Below are positions 1 to 8,335 of a DNA stretch of 39,968 nt, piece by piece. Location: positions 1 through 39,968 of the forward strand of contig JACDHD010000016.1 of NCBI GenBank assembly GCA_013821265.1. The letters run 5' to 3'. This DNA comes from Parachlamydiaceae bacterium. GTDB taxonomy: Bacteria; Chlamydiota; Chlamydiia; Chlamydiales; Parachlamydiaceae. Under the pieces are notes generated by a model. It worked only from the letters and a program-made list of their open reading frames with translations. It searched no databases and was not told the origin of the DNA. The position numbers and the translations under genes are program-made. Numbering within the stretch: position 1 is the first letter of the stretch; each line of letters opens with the position of its first letter.

Positions 1-20
1 CCCCATTCACAGTTCGTTGT

Positions 21-77
21 GACATCGGCAAGCCGATGTTTTTGAAAGCGGTGGCAAGCCACCGCACTCCAAATTGG
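21..77. repeat. Double-palindrome intergenic repeat, copy 1
   Basis: Two perfect 18-base palindromes lie in series: acatcggcaagccgatgt at about 22-39 and gcggtggcaagccaccgc at about 49-66, followed by actccaaat. The same pair recurs inside the 3' end of murJ (12884-12939), and the second palindrome recurs in the arms of the 26420-26728 element. The rest of 1-130 holds no gene that I can see. Confidence 0.75.
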
Positions 78-130
78 CACTTTTGCAATTGTCTCTAAAG
101 GACTCAGGGCAGTGACCAGGAAGCCAAAAT

Positions 131-889
131 ATGTCCACGAATTTGACAACGTTGATTAATCATTTAACTGATCTACTCCAGCCTAATTTGTTGCCAGACT
201 ACTGTGTCAACGGTCTACAAGTACAAGGCAGCAAAAACATCTCCAAAATCGCCACAGCAGTCTCCGCCAGTCTCTCCACCATCCAAGCAGCTGTTGAAGC
301 CAATGTCAATGCTCTCATCGTTCACCACGGCCTCTTTTGGGATGGTGATAGCCCAGTTGTATCAGGAAGCAAACGCGAAAAATTACTCCTGCTTCTACAA
401 AACAATATCTCACTTTTAGCCTATCACCTCCCACTGGATGCTCACCAAACGGTCGGAAACAATTGGAAAGCCGCTCAAGACCTCGGCTGGACAAATCTTC
501 AACCCTTCGGCTTATACAAAAAGAATTATATCGGAGTCCAAGGCACCTTCCCAGCTATGCCTCGCAGCCAATTTCAGAAGCAACTGGAACTCTACTACGC
601 ACACCCCGCAACCTGTGCTCTAGGCGGCAAAGAGCTTGTCTCATCGGCAGCTCTCATCTCTGGCGGAGCCTACAAAAGCCTCTCAGAAGCTGCCTCTGCT
701 GGTATCGACTGCTTTATCACAGGTAATTTCGATGAACCAGCCTGGTTTCAAGCCTTCGAAACTCAAACGAACTTTTTTGCTCTAGGACACTCTGCAACAG
801 AACGCGTGGGCCCCATAGCCCTCCAAAAACACATAGAAAACGTCCTCCACGTACAAACACTATTTATTGACACCCCAAACCCATTTTAA
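131..889 (+). CDS. NIF3-like dinuclear metal-centre protein (DUF34/YbgI family)
   Basis: The 252-residue protein matches the NIF3/YbgI family in length and layout. VHHGLFW near residues 64-70 is the N-terminal paired-His metal motif, AYHLPLDAH near 97-105 supplies the next Asp/His ligands, and GHSATERVG near the C-terminus supplies the last His/Glu ligands. Family members form toroidal hexamers with a two-metal site. They are often labelled 'GTP cyclohydrolase 1 type 2 homolog', but the real substrate is unsettled, so I give no reaction. The ATG at 131 follows an AGGA-like stretch. The stop lies 4 bases before the TerC-family ATG, so the two are probably co-transcribed. Family assignment is secure; function is not. 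Confidence 0.9.
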   Translation: MSTNLTTLINHLTDLLQPNLLPDYCVNGLQVQGSKNISKIATAVSASLSTIQAAVEANVNALIVHHGLFWDGDSPVVSGSKREKLLLLLQNNISLLAYHLPLDAHQTVGNNWKAAQDLGWTNLQPFGLYKKNYIGVQGTFPAMPRSQFQKQLELYYAHPATCALGGKELVSSAALISGGAYKSLSEAASAGIDCFITGNFDEPAWFQAFETQTNFFALGHSATERVGPIALQKHIENVLHVQTLFIDTPNPF

Positions 890-893
890 CCAT

Positions 894-1814
894 ATGACAC
901 TCGAAACATTTTCCTGGATCGCTTTCAACTTTTTTGTCTTTGCAATGCTCGCCCTAGACCTTTATGTCTTCCATCGCAAACCCCACAAGATTGAATACAA
1001 AGAAGCTCTCATCTGGAGCGCTGTGTGGATCGCCCTTGCCCTCCTTTTTTGCCTCGGACTTACCTTCACCCACGGCACAGAATCAGCCCTCAACTTCCTC
1101 GCCGGATTCCTCCTAGAAAAATCACTCAGTATCGACAACCTATTCGTCTTCCTCATGATCTTCTCCTACTTCTCTGTCCCAGAACCCTACCGCCATACTG
1201 TCCTCTTCTGGGGTATCCTAGGGGCACTCGTCATGCGCGCAATCTTCATCTTCGCCGGCATCATCCTCATCCAAATGTTCCACTGGGTCATCTACTTATT
1301 TGGTATCCTACTAATCTTCACCGGCATCAAACTAGCGATCACTCACGAAAATGAAATCCAACCAGAACAAAATTTTGTCCTCAAAATCTTCCGCAAATTC
1401 TTCCCGATAACCCCCAACTACGAAGGCAAACGCTTCTTCATCAGAAAAGACAAACGCCTCTGGGCCACACCCCTCTTCGTGGTCCTCATCGTCATCGAAA
1501 CCACCGACATCCTCTTCGCCATCGACTCCGTCCCCGCCATCCTCGCCATCACCCAAGACCCCTTCATCGTCTACACCTCCAACGTCTTCGCAATCATGGG
1601 CCTCCGCTCCATCTACTTCGCCCTCGCAGGCCTCATGCAAACCTTCAAATACCTCCACTACGGCCTCGCCGTCCTCCTAGTCTTCATCGGCACCAAAATG
1701 CTCATCAGCGAATTCTATCGCATCCCCATCACCTTCACCCTAAGTTTCATTGCTCTTACTCTGTTATTATCCATTTTTTTACCTCGCTTTTTTATAAGGG
1801 GCTCTGCCCCTTAA
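894..1814 (+). CDS. TerC-family integral membrane protein
   Basis: A roughly 306-residue polytopic membrane protein with the TerC/Alx signature: acidic residues in membrane segments, including the ETTDILFAIDSVPAILA stretch, and an EKSLSIDNLFVF segment earlier. TerC proteins are linked to metal-ion (Mn) export, tellurite resistance and metalation of exported proteins; the substrate here is unknown. I chose the ATG at 894. An in-frame TTG at 867 would overlap the upstream gene. Two oddities: codons in the body, especially 1480-1700, end almost uniformly in C (ATC, TTC, CTC, GCC), unlike most neighbours; and the last four residues, GSAP, and the stop are encoded by the GGGGCTCTGCCCC repeat. Confidence 0.92.
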   Translation: MTLETFSWIAFNFFVFAMLALDLYVFHRKPHKIEYKEALIWSAVWIALALLFCLGLTFTHGTESALNFLAGFLLEKSLSIDNLFVFLMIFSYFSVPEPYRHTVLFWGILGALVMRAIFIFAGIILIQMFHWVIYLFGILLIFTGIKLAITHENEIQPEQNFVLKIFRKFFPITPNYEGKRFFIRKDKRLWATPLFVVLIVIETTDILFAIDSVPAILAITQDPFIVYTSNVFAIMGLRSIYFALAGLMQTFKYLHYGLAVLLVFIGTKMLISEFYRIPITFTLSFIALTLLLSIFLPRFFIRGSAP

Positions 1815-1856
1815 ACCCCGCAAAAGGGCCGTGGGCCCTCTTGACACCCTTTGTAG
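1798..1856. repeat. GGGGCTCTGCCCC repeat overlapping the TerC stop codon
   Basis: ggggctctgccccttaaacc begins inside the TerC-family gene and continues as cgcaaaagggccgtgggccc then tcttgacaccct. Reverse-orientation relatives lie at 18934-18986, 3016-3047 (short) and 2818-2865 (degenerate). GGGGC/GCCCC and GGGCC/GGCCC are self-complementary, so hairpins are likely. Confidence 0.75.
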
Positions 1857-2191
1857 ATAAAGAAAAACATATTCGTGGCTCGGAACATGCATAGAAAAAA
1901 GAAAGTTATGTAAAAACTGCGTTTTTAAATAACTTCCTTCAATAAATATTCAGAACACCCATTTTCTTAATCCCAAGGAGACAAAAGAACCAAGCTCTCT
2001 TCCGCGATTCAGGAACAAACACCTAAAAAACACGAGAAAAATAAATAATAACAGAAAGACGAAATCCAACTTAATTATTACAATTTAAAATTTGTTATTG
2101 CATTTAATTAAGTTATTTTTTATAATTATTACTATACGTTAATCTTTTAGTAAGCGTTGAATTAATAATAAATTATTATAGAGAGGATTTT
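1857..2191. other. Intergenic region, AT-rich towards its right end
   Basis: No gene seen. A weak inverted repeat, aagttat...ataactt, lies near 1902-1930. The right 150 bases are strongly AT-rich and lead into the promoter and ribosome binding site of the Inc-like gene. Confidence 0.5.
2098..2126 (+). promoter_or_regulatory. Candidate sigma-70-type promoter for the Inc-like gene
   Basis: TTGCAT at 2098-2103 and a perfect TATAAT at 2121-2126 are separated by 17 bases in AT-rich DNA. This predicts a leader of about 60 bases before the ATG at 2192, which follows an AGAGAGGA ribosome binding site. Inferred from sequence only. Confidence 0.55.
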
Positions 2192-2617
2192 ATGCCAACA
2201 TTTAATGTAACAGGATTAAGAGAACCATCTGCTCCAGATCTTCAAAAGGAAGGGTATCCCACAGAAGATCATAGTGAGGGGGTTGAATTGCAAAGACTGA
2301 TTCAAGGTGCATTGCAACCGAATAGTGCCGAACTTCCCGGTTTAGATAGTCTCAGATCTACTAGAAACTGGCTACATATTGCCATAATTAGTGGAGCAGT
2401 TCTCACACTCTCTCTAATGGCTCTCGCATGTCTTGCAGCAATGACGGTTTCGACCGCCCCGTTAATATCTAGCTTAGGGGCTTTTTGCTCCTTAGCGACA
2501 GCTGTTTTTACAGGCTTGATAGTTTTCGAACTTACCAAACAAGTTGGTAAAGTCAATGCATCTATAAGGCAACTAAACGCTCAACCTGGTCTACCTCTCC
2601 CTCTGAAAACTGATTAG
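2192..2617 (+). CDS. Candidate inclusion-membrane (Inc-like) protein
   Basis: A 141-residue protein of no sequence family I recognise. Residues 1-58 are hydrophilic. Two hydrophobic helices follow at about 61-84 and 89-112, separated by only a few residues (STAPL), and a polar tail of about 28 residues ends the protein. This bilobed hydrophobic hairpin with both tails on one side is the hallmark used to predict chlamydial Inc proteins, type III effectors inserted into the inclusion membrane. No Sec signal peptide is visible. The gene has its own strong promoter and a good ribosome binding site (agagaggatttt before ATG), and an inverted repeat follows it. The Inc call is by topology and lineage only; any small two-helix membrane protein would look the same. 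Confidence 0.6.
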   Translation: MPTFNVTGLREPSAPDLQKEGYPTEDHSEGVELQRLIQGALQPNSAELPGLDSLRSTRNWLHIAIISGAVLTLSLMALACLAAMTVSTAPLISSLGAFCSLATAVFTGLIVFELTKQVGKVNASIRQLNAQPGLPLPLKTD

Positions 2618-2624
2618 TGATCTA

Positions 2625-2692
2625 CAACCTTTAGAGGAGGAAGGAGAAGGAAAAGAGAAAAGAGCCTTCTCCTTTTACCTCTCTAAAGGTTG
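2625..2692. repeat. Imperfect inverted repeat after the Inc-like gene
   Basis: caacctttagag at 2625-2636 pairs perfectly with ctctaaaggttg at 2681-2692. The interior also pairs partly: gaaggagaagg with ccttctcct. It begins 8 bases after the stop in a convergent junction and has no clear U-tract on either side. A role as a transcription stop or RNA-stabilising hairpin is an inference. Confidence 0.6.
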
Positions 2693-2877
2693 ACCTATTA
2701 CCACTTTTATTTGCACATCTATAAAAGTTCTGAGGTAATCCATTTTTGCGAAACGCAGTTTCCAAAAAGGGGTTACCTGCAGCAGAACCTTTGTAGCTGC
2801 GTAACAAAACTAAAAAGGGAGTCAAGAGGGCGCAAGCCTTCTTGCGGGGGGTAACCCCTTATTGCGATTTATAAATA
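2693..2877. other. Intergenic DNA with small hairpins and a degenerate repeat copy
   Basis: No credible gene. Visible structures are attacc-acttttat against ataaaagt-ggtaat (about 2697-2741), gttacctgcagc against gctgcgtaac (about 2774-2805), and, at 2818-2865, a reverse-strand stretch reading aaggggttaccccccgcaag then ccctcttgactccct. The last resembles the repeat at 1798-1856. Confidence 0.45.
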
Positions 2878-3000
2878 GGGCATATTCGAGATTTCTCTCT
2901 AGGAGCTCGCACTATGCTCTGAAAATAAGGAGATAATATTAGTCAATATTACCTCCTTATTTTTGCGAGCTCATAGAGGAAAAGAACTCGAATCTGCCCC
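2878..3000. repeat. Nested inverted repeat in convergent junction
   Basis: Three arms nest around a 4-base centre: aaataaggagataatatt against aatattacctccttattt, gagctcgca against tgcgagctc, and an outer gggcatattcgag against ctcgaatctgcccc. The approximate symmetry axis is 2942. No coding capacity seen. Confidence 0.75.
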
Positions 3001-3015
3001 ATTAGAAATCACAAT

Positions 3016-3047
3016 CAGGGGTTTCAGGGGGCAGGGCCCCCTTCTTT
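3016..3047. repeat. Short GGGGC/GCCCC repeat copy overlapping a stop codon
   Basis: On the minus strand this reads gggggccctgccccctgaaa. It encodes the final G-G-P-A-P and TGA of the DUF115 gene at 3024-4925. It is the short form of the 1798-1856 repeat. Confidence 0.65.
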
Positions 3048-4925
3048 CCCTTTTCCTTTTTTTCCCCCTACCTCTTCTAAGGCATTGTCGATCATTTTGA
3101 TGTTAGCGTGGGAGGTGTTGAGGAGGTATTGTAGTTTTTTGTTGTTTAGGGTTAGGCGGGAGGCTGTTTTTTGCCACTCAGGGAGATCTTGACGCTGAAT
3201 ATGTTTGAGATCGCGACTGAGAATTTTGCTGTAGACCACATGGAACATCATGAGGACAGCGCTGTAGCCAATTTCTTCGGACAGTTCTGTTTCGGCAAGA
3301 GCTGCCAGACCACTTTGTAGTGTGTTTGGGACATTTTTGGTCTCTTGGATTTTTTTTATTGTGATATCGGTTTCCGATATAATGGTTGAGAGATGTTCTT
3401 GGCATCTTACAAGGCTTTCGCGCAGTTCTTTTGTGAGGGATACCAATTCATCATGTGTAATGTGTTTTGGGGTAGCATTTTGAATTTCTCCGTAAAGGCG
3501 ATCGTGAAGTTCATATTGCTGTGGGAAAGCAACTTCTTTGAAAGGTTTGTTGGGGATATTGGGGAAGCCTATCCCGCCTTCAGTTGCATTGATGAGAGAG
3601 AGTTTGGGATTATTTTCGGCAAATTCGCCGATCCATTGTGATTCGGCAATCCATTTCCATAGAGTATATACAGGATTTCCATAGATATCCGGTTTAGGAA
3701 AGGCTTTTTCTTCTAAGTCTGTGGAATTCAGTAATTCATTCGTCGTGATTGCATTATCAGAAATGACCCCTTGAGCATATGTTTGCATATTTGTAAACGC
3801 AAGGTCCATACCTACAAAGATAATGGGGTTGCAGCCCCATAGGCGGGCGACTTCCATACAAAAGTTCACAACGTTAAATCCCTCTTCTAAACCTTTACCT
3901 TCGATTCCTAGTTTTTCCTCATACCAGTCTGAGGTGTCGTAGCCACCACTGCCAGAAATATAAATATGGGGCCCTCTGACAGCTCGGCAAGCACGCTGCT
4001 CTAAGCGAGTGCGAAAGAGAAAGGGTAATTCAAAGGCACAATTGTCTTGAATGCGTTTTAGTTGTTCTGCATTTGGGTCTATGCCTGCACCTAAGTGTGG
4101 TTGGATTCCAAAGGAGTTGAGGGCATTAAGAGAGGATCCACCAGCAAAAATCAGAGCGCGATCCGTTAATGTTTTAAGAAGAGGAAGTTGTTTGCTTAAA
4201 GAGGGTCCTGCTCCGCAAATGATCGCTGGGATCCCCTTAAACTTACCCTCCATCGTATCTCCAATTGCAGATTGGTCCAGCATAAGCATATTATGGTAAA
4301 AATTGCGGTAGAACACGATCCCATACTGTAAATATTCATCTAGAAGCGCATGGCGTGTCGTAGCATCGTGAGCGAGCTTATGTTGCAACTGTTCGAAAAG
4401 TTCCGTTTTTGTCTCTGCATAGTATGGCAAAGCAACAATCTGTATTTGTGTTGTGATTGACGTCCAGTATAGCTCTGCAAGCTCTTCTTTTTTATCTTTG
4501 AGGTTATCAAAGTAGTGCAGCTGCACTTGCGGATCAAACAAGATATCATGCGCTCTTTCTGTTTCAAAGAGACGATGAATGACAGCTAGGTCGTTTTCTA
4601 AAAAAACTAGACTGCGATGAAAGTCCCCCTTAAGCCATTCCTTGGCAGCATCATAAACATAACCCAAGCCTACGCCAAAGACATATAAGACAAGCGTATT
4701 TGATAAATCTAGTGTTGAAAACCACTCTTGAGCTGATTTAGAGACATTTTCATTAGAATGGTAGAATTGCGTGGATGAAGGCCCTACCACCTTAAGATTC
4801 AATTCTCCTGCCTTAGTGTTGCAAAAAAGAAGTGGTGAGCAGTCGGCATAAGGAACAAAGATAGCTGCTTTAGGATACTTTTTAGACCATTTTGCGATAT
4901 TATCATGAAATTGCGTTTCATCCAT
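3024..4925 (-). CDS. DUF115 / MptE-like (Maf-type) protein, short paralogue
   Basis: A 633-residue cytosolic-looking protein. Its core (about 228-380) carries the DUF115/MptE-like signature: GIPAIICGAGPSL near 231-243, LIFAGGSSLNAL near 258-269, GIDPN near 281-285 and NPIIFVGMDLAFT near 366-378. In archaea the fold is a 6-hydroxymethylpterin diphosphokinase; in bacteria related proteins (Maf) are linked to flagellin glycosylation. No flagellar gene is in this window, so the role is unknown. It is collinear with residues 50-470 of the upstream protein, making the two tandem duplicates. Its ATG overlaps the upstream stop by one base (TAATG), suggesting translational coupling. The tail after the helical C-terminal region is Lys/Gly-rich and ends in repeat-encoded GGPAP. 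Confidence 0.8.
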   Translation of the reverse strand: MDETQFHDNIAKWSKKYPKAAIFVPYADCSPLLFCNTKAGELNLKVVGPSSTQFYHSNENVSKSAQEWFSTLDLSNTLVLYVFGVGLGYVYDAAKEWLKGDFHRSLVFLENDLAVIHRLFETERAHDILFDPQVQLHYFDNLKDKKEELAELYWTSITTQIQIVALPYYAETKTELFEQLQHKLAHDATTRHALLDEYLQYGIVFYRNFYHNMLMLDQSAIGDTMEGKFKGIPAIICGAGPSLSKQLPLLKTLTDRALIFAGGSSLNALNSFGIQPHLGAGIDPNAEQLKRIQDNCAFELPFLFRTRLEQRACRAVRGPHIYISGSGGYDTSDWYEEKLGIEGKGLEEGFNVVNFCMEVARLWGCNPIIFVGMDLAFTNMQTYAQGVISDNAITTNELLNSTDLEEKAFPKPDIYGNPVYTLWKWIAESQWIGEFAENNPKLSLINATEGGIGFPNIPNKPFKEVAFPQQYELHDRLYGEIQNATPKHITHDELVSLTKELRESLVRCQEHLSTIISETDITIKKIQETKNVPNTLQSGLAALAETELSEEIGYSAVLMMFHVVYSKILSRDLKHIQRQDLPEWQKTASRLTLNNKKLQYLLNTSHANIKMIDNALEEVGGKKGKGKEGGPAP

Positions 4926-7840
4926 TAATTTGCGGCTCCCTCATCTTTTTTTTCTCGTCCTTTTCGATGCTTTTCAACCGCAAGAGAAACGATATTCTGA
5001 ATAGTTCCTATTTCGCGCGTCAGCTTTTTTGTCATCTCTTCTAACTGTGCTTGCAGTTCACGACGCGCTGTGGGGGATTTCCATATTGGTTCTAACGAGT
5101 CATCACCCTTGACACCAGAATATTCTAACAATTCATTATGCATTGCTTCCATATGTTTAATTTCAGCACGCAATGTTCCTAAATCTTTCTTAAGGCCCTC
5201 TTGAATATCTTTTTGTTGAGGAAATAACAGAGGGGCTATTTTATCTAATCCATTAAAAACATTCTCTAACGAATCTGTTAGGAGCGCTGTCTGCTTGGCA
5301 ACCGCATCGAAGTAATCTTCTTGCAGACTCTTAGATTCTGGAATTAACACACCCTCTGCTGTCCAACTTTTGAAAGTTTTTACTTTGTGTGTGGCATCAT
5401 ACTCCATTTCCTGAGCTAATTGTCCATTTTGATGCCACGTTCTAGCAATCCCTGTAGACTCCCCAAGCGTAAATTCTGCTTCAATGATTTGTATACCCCG
5501 TTCATTCCACATTTTCTCAACACCATGCAACTTGCCTTGATGAAAGTGAATTTCACGTTTCAGAGTTCCATTTGGATAATAGAGCAATACTTCCCCTTCT
5601 AGATTACCCTGTGCGTATGACATCTTAGTTTTTAGTTGCCCAGTGCGGTAGTAGTAATGCTGAGCTCCTTCCTTCAATCCCTCGCGATACTGACGTATAC
5701 TGTGAATCTCTCCTGTTGAGAAATAATATTTCGCCTTTCCTTGTTGCAATCCTTGCACATACCAACTTTGTGCCAGGATTCTGCCTTCCTCACTATAAAA
5801 CGTTGTAGGACCATGCAACAGGTGGTTTTCTAAACTTTGAGCCAATTTTACTTGTCCATTGGGGTAGTGCAGCAACTCTGTGGCAAGCGCTTCGATAGGG
5901 ACAGTTTTTCGTATGTTCAATTGCATTTCCGGATCGATGATTGTGACTGTGTCATGCTCAAAGGTATAAATCTCTTCAGGACTACTAGAAACAGTTTGCT
6001 GTGTAGCGATAGGCAACATTTCTTCTGGTGATTTTTGTCGCACGTATAACTGAATAAGCGTTCGATTCATCAGGATTGTATTCGCTAAAAATTGCCAACG
6101 TTCTAAGCGCTGTCTTTCCTTTCGAAGATTTGCTTCGGGAGTATCCAAAAATAATTCATATGCTTGTATATTCAATCCAATCGTTGGTTGAAAATTTTCA
6201 TCAAAGTCTTTCAAAATATGCTGATAAGCCAATTCTTCAATAAGATCTTTCCACACTTGTTCTGTCGTGTCAGTAGCCGGAGCCTCTTCTCCTTTTTCCA
6301 ATGCTTCAACAATTCCTTTAGCTTCGTTAATGAATCTCAGACTGTATTTGTGACAGCGCTCTAAGCTAGCATCAACCTCAAAGATGAGCGTTCGAATTTT
6401 ATCCAGGGTTACGCTGGAAGGCATCGTCGCATTTTGAATTTCTCCATGTAAACGCACATCCAAATCAAAACGCCTGACCATTAGAAAATCGGCAACTTCA
6501 TTAAGAGGCTTGTTAGGTATTCCTGGAAGACCAATCCCACCTTCTGTTGCATTAATAAAAAGTGCATCGGTATGCTCTTGCGAAAACTGACCAAACCATA
6601 GAGATTCAGATACCCATTTCCAGACTGTATGAACGGGACGTCCAAAAATATCTTCCTTAATCAACAACTCTTCCTGCACTGTTTTTGTGCGAAAATCGCG
6701 CTTTCGACTATGTATCGGATGTGATTTGACTCCAGAATGATATGATTGATCATCGCTATATGCTAGGTCTAAACCCACAAAAATAATCGGATTACATCCA
6801 AACGCATATGCGAGGGCTAAGCTAAAATTGACGACATTAAACCCTTCGCTAACATGTTCTCCCGAAGTCCCTAATTCTTTTTCCATCCAATCAGAAATGC
6901 GATATCCTCCACTACCAGCTACAAAAAGGCGATCTCCTTGGACGATATTTAGCGCTTCGTTATTTAAGCGATTGCGATATAGGAAAGGCACTTCGTATGC
7001 CGTATTGGCAATCAAACGTGTCAGCTGAGTAGGATTGGGATCTATTCCTAAACCCAAATGAGGAACAAATCCGTTTGAATTGATGGCATTCATGGATGAT
7101 CCACCAGCGAAGATAAGTGCTCGATTAGATAGTGTTTCCAATAGACTTAAGTTGTGCTTTAATGAAGGACCTGCCCCACAAATAATTGCAGGGACACCTG
7201 TAAATTTTCCAAACAGCTCTGTTGCGAGAAATGCCTCCGGAAGGAGTTGCACATTGCGATAGAAATTAGAAAAAAAGTGCTGACCGAAAGTAAAGTACTC
7301 CGAACGGACCACACGACTTAGATTACTCCAAAAGGATATAGCGGCATGAATTTCAAGAATCGTGGACTCACGTTTTTCTTTATAGGAGCTCAAAGAAGAG
7401 AGAACAAATTCTTTACATCCAAACGTTTCGCCAAGTCCCATCCACACTTTTTGCAAGGGATCTACGTTTAGAAAATAGGACAGCCTCACCTGAGGATGAT
7501 TTAGAATTAATGTTCCTAACTCTGTTTGAAACAATCTATAGATAACCTCTTGATCATCTTCCAAAAATACTAAAAAGTGATTTTCCTCTTTTAACCACTC
7601 TTCGGCAGCTTTAAAATATTGCCCTGCACCTATTCCATAAACATATATGACAGAAATGTTGCTTAAATTTAATGTTGCAAACCATTCCCTTGCTTCAGCT
7701 TCTGGATCATTTACATTGAGGTCGTGATTTTTTTTATTTTCAGCTAATTGATGAGAAGCAGCAAAAGAGATCAGCTGCTGAGCATCTTCTGGGCAGAAGA
7801 GAGCCCATCGTTTGGCATTTAGATCGAAGAGCGTTTCCAT
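4925..7840 (-). CDS. DUF115/MptE-like protein fused to YwqK/MORN-like repeats and a coiled coil
   Basis: A 971-residue three-part protein. Residues 50-470 align with the downstream DUF115 protein, including GVPAIICGAGPSL near 215-227, GIDPN near 265-269, NPIIFVGLDLAYS near 350-362 and NATEGGIGLPGIPNKP near 430-445. Residues about 622-825 hold at least six degenerate repeats of about 22-24 residues of the type 'YYPNGTLKREIHFHQGKLHG', as in YwqK/MORN-like proteins. Residues about 850-960 are charged and helical, probably a coiled coil. The gene at 8336-8851 encodes a stand-alone relative of the middle part. There is no signal peptide. It is probably co-transcribed with the small gene upstream (6-base gap) and the DUF115 gene downstream (overlap). 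The YwqK repeats may mediate binding. The domain calls are firm; no reaction can be assigned. Confidence 0.8.
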   Translation of the reverse strand: METLFDLNAKRWALFCPEDAQQLISFAASHQLAENKKNHDLNVNDPEAEAREWFATLNLSNISVIYVYGIGAGQYFKAAEEWLKEENHFLVFLEDDQEVIYRLFQTELGTLILNHPQVRLSYFLNVDPLQKVWMGLGETFGCKEFVLSSLSSYKEKRESTILEIHAAISFWSNLSRVVRSEYFTFGQHFFSNFYRNVQLLPEAFLATELFGKFTGVPAIICGAGPSLKHNLSLLETLSNRALIFAGGSSMNAINSNGFVPHLGLGIDPNPTQLTRLIANTAYEVPFLYRNRLNNEALNIVQGDRLFVAGSGGYRISDWMEKELGTSGEHVSEGFNVVNFSLALAYAFGCNPIIFVGLDLAYSDDQSYHSGVKSHPIHSRKRDFRTKTVQEELLIKEDIFGRPVHTVWKWVSESLWFGQFSQEHTDALFINATEGGIGLPGIPNKPLNEVADFLMVRRFDLDVRLHGEIQNATMPSSVTLDKIRTLIFEVDASLERCHKYSLRFINEAKGIVEALEKGEEAPATDTTEQVWKDLIEELAYQHILKDFDENFQPTIGLNIQAYELFLDTPEANLRKERQRLERWQFLANTILMNRTLIQLYVRQKSPEEMLPIATQQTVSSSPEEIYTFEHDTVTIIDPEMQLNIRKTVPIEALATELLHYPNGQVKLAQSLENHLLHGPTTFYSEEGRILAQSWYVQGLQQGKAKYYFSTGEIHSIRQYREGLKEGAQHYYYRTGQLKTKMSYAQGNLEGEVLLYYPNGTLKREIHFHQGKLHGVEKMWNERGIQIIEAEFTLGESTGIARTWHQNGQLAQEMEYDATHKVKTFKSWTAEGVLIPESKSLQEDYFDAVAKQTALLTDSLENVFNGLDKIAPLLFPQQKDIQEGLKKDLGTLRAEIKHMEAMHNELLEYSGVKGDDSLEPIWKSPTARRELQAQLEEMTKKLTREIGTIQNIVSLAVEKHRKGREKKDEGAAN

Positions 7841-7846
7841 TTAGAT

Positions 7847-8278
7847 TCACATCGGTTTCCAGTGTTTTTTGCCACCCATTGGCCGAAAGCGTTTTTTACG
7901 CGCTTTAATGTTTTCGGGCGATCCTTCTGCATTTTTTTTGCGCTGTTCTGCAATTGTTACTGCCACAGTCAACTCAGCTTTAGTTTTGGTGACTTCTCTT
8001 GATATTTCTAAAGATCTTTCGATAGTCCGCTTTTCTTCAGCTGTTAGATTTTCAGGAAAATGGAGTGCTTTTTCCAATTGTTCTTCAGTTAGACCTAATC
8101 CTTTAAAAGTTTCCTCATTTACTTTGCGCATGCGTGCAGCAACACCTTCCAATTCGGTGAGCTTTTCCTCAACCTCGTCAGGAATTTTATCTATGTTCTT
8201 AGATTGGTTAACTTGCAACAAACGCATGAGATCTGTTAATTCATCAAGAAAACGATCTAAGGGGTCACGACTACTCAT
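7847..8278 (-). CDS. Small helical protein, unrecognised
   Basis: A 143-residue, highly charged, mostly helical protein with a basic tail (KARKKRFRPMGGKKHWKPM) that could bind nucleic acid or an acidic partner. No signal peptide or membrane segment. I chose the ATG at 8278, which sits after AGGTGATT; an in-frame GTG at 8284 lies within that ribosome binding site. It is the first gene of the three-gene minus-strand set with the two DUF115 proteins and diverges from the YwqK-like gene at 8336 across 57 bases, so the two promoters must share that gap. An equally long reading frame on the opposite strand is treated as a shadow. Product name unknown; I did not recognise the family. Confidence 0.7.
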   Translation of the reverse strand: MSSRDPLDRFLDELTDLMRLLQVNQSKNIDKIPDEVEEKLTELEGVAARMRKVNEETFKGLGLTEEQLEKALHFPENLTAEEKRTIERSLEISREVTKTKAELTVAVTIAEQRKKNAEGSPENIKARKKRFRPMGGKKHWKPM

Positions 8279-8335
8279 AATCACCTACACTAAAATTTCA
8301 ACCTAACATAAGATATTTATAAAGCAAAGAGTTCT

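Noticed and set aside
76-90. Sigma-54-like TGGCAC...TTGCA before the NIF3-like gene
   Set aside because: The spacing between the two boxes is 2 bases rather than the required 5.
867-893. TTG-initiated N-terminal extension of the TerC-family protein
   Set aside because: It overlaps the NIF3-like gene, is hydrophilic before the first helix and lacks a ribosome binding site, whereas the ATG at 894 starts directly before the first membrane segment.
1332-1658. 108-residue acidic frame antisense to the TerC-family gene
   Set aside because: It arises from the C-ending codons of the TerC gene; composition is extreme (Asp/Glu/Gly) and there is no ribosome binding site.
7869-8306. 145-residue plus-strand frame opposite the small helical gene
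   Set aside because: It mirrors the minus-strand gene, which has a better ribosome binding site, operon context and helical coding pattern. The Ser/Arg-rich plus-strand product looks like a shadow.
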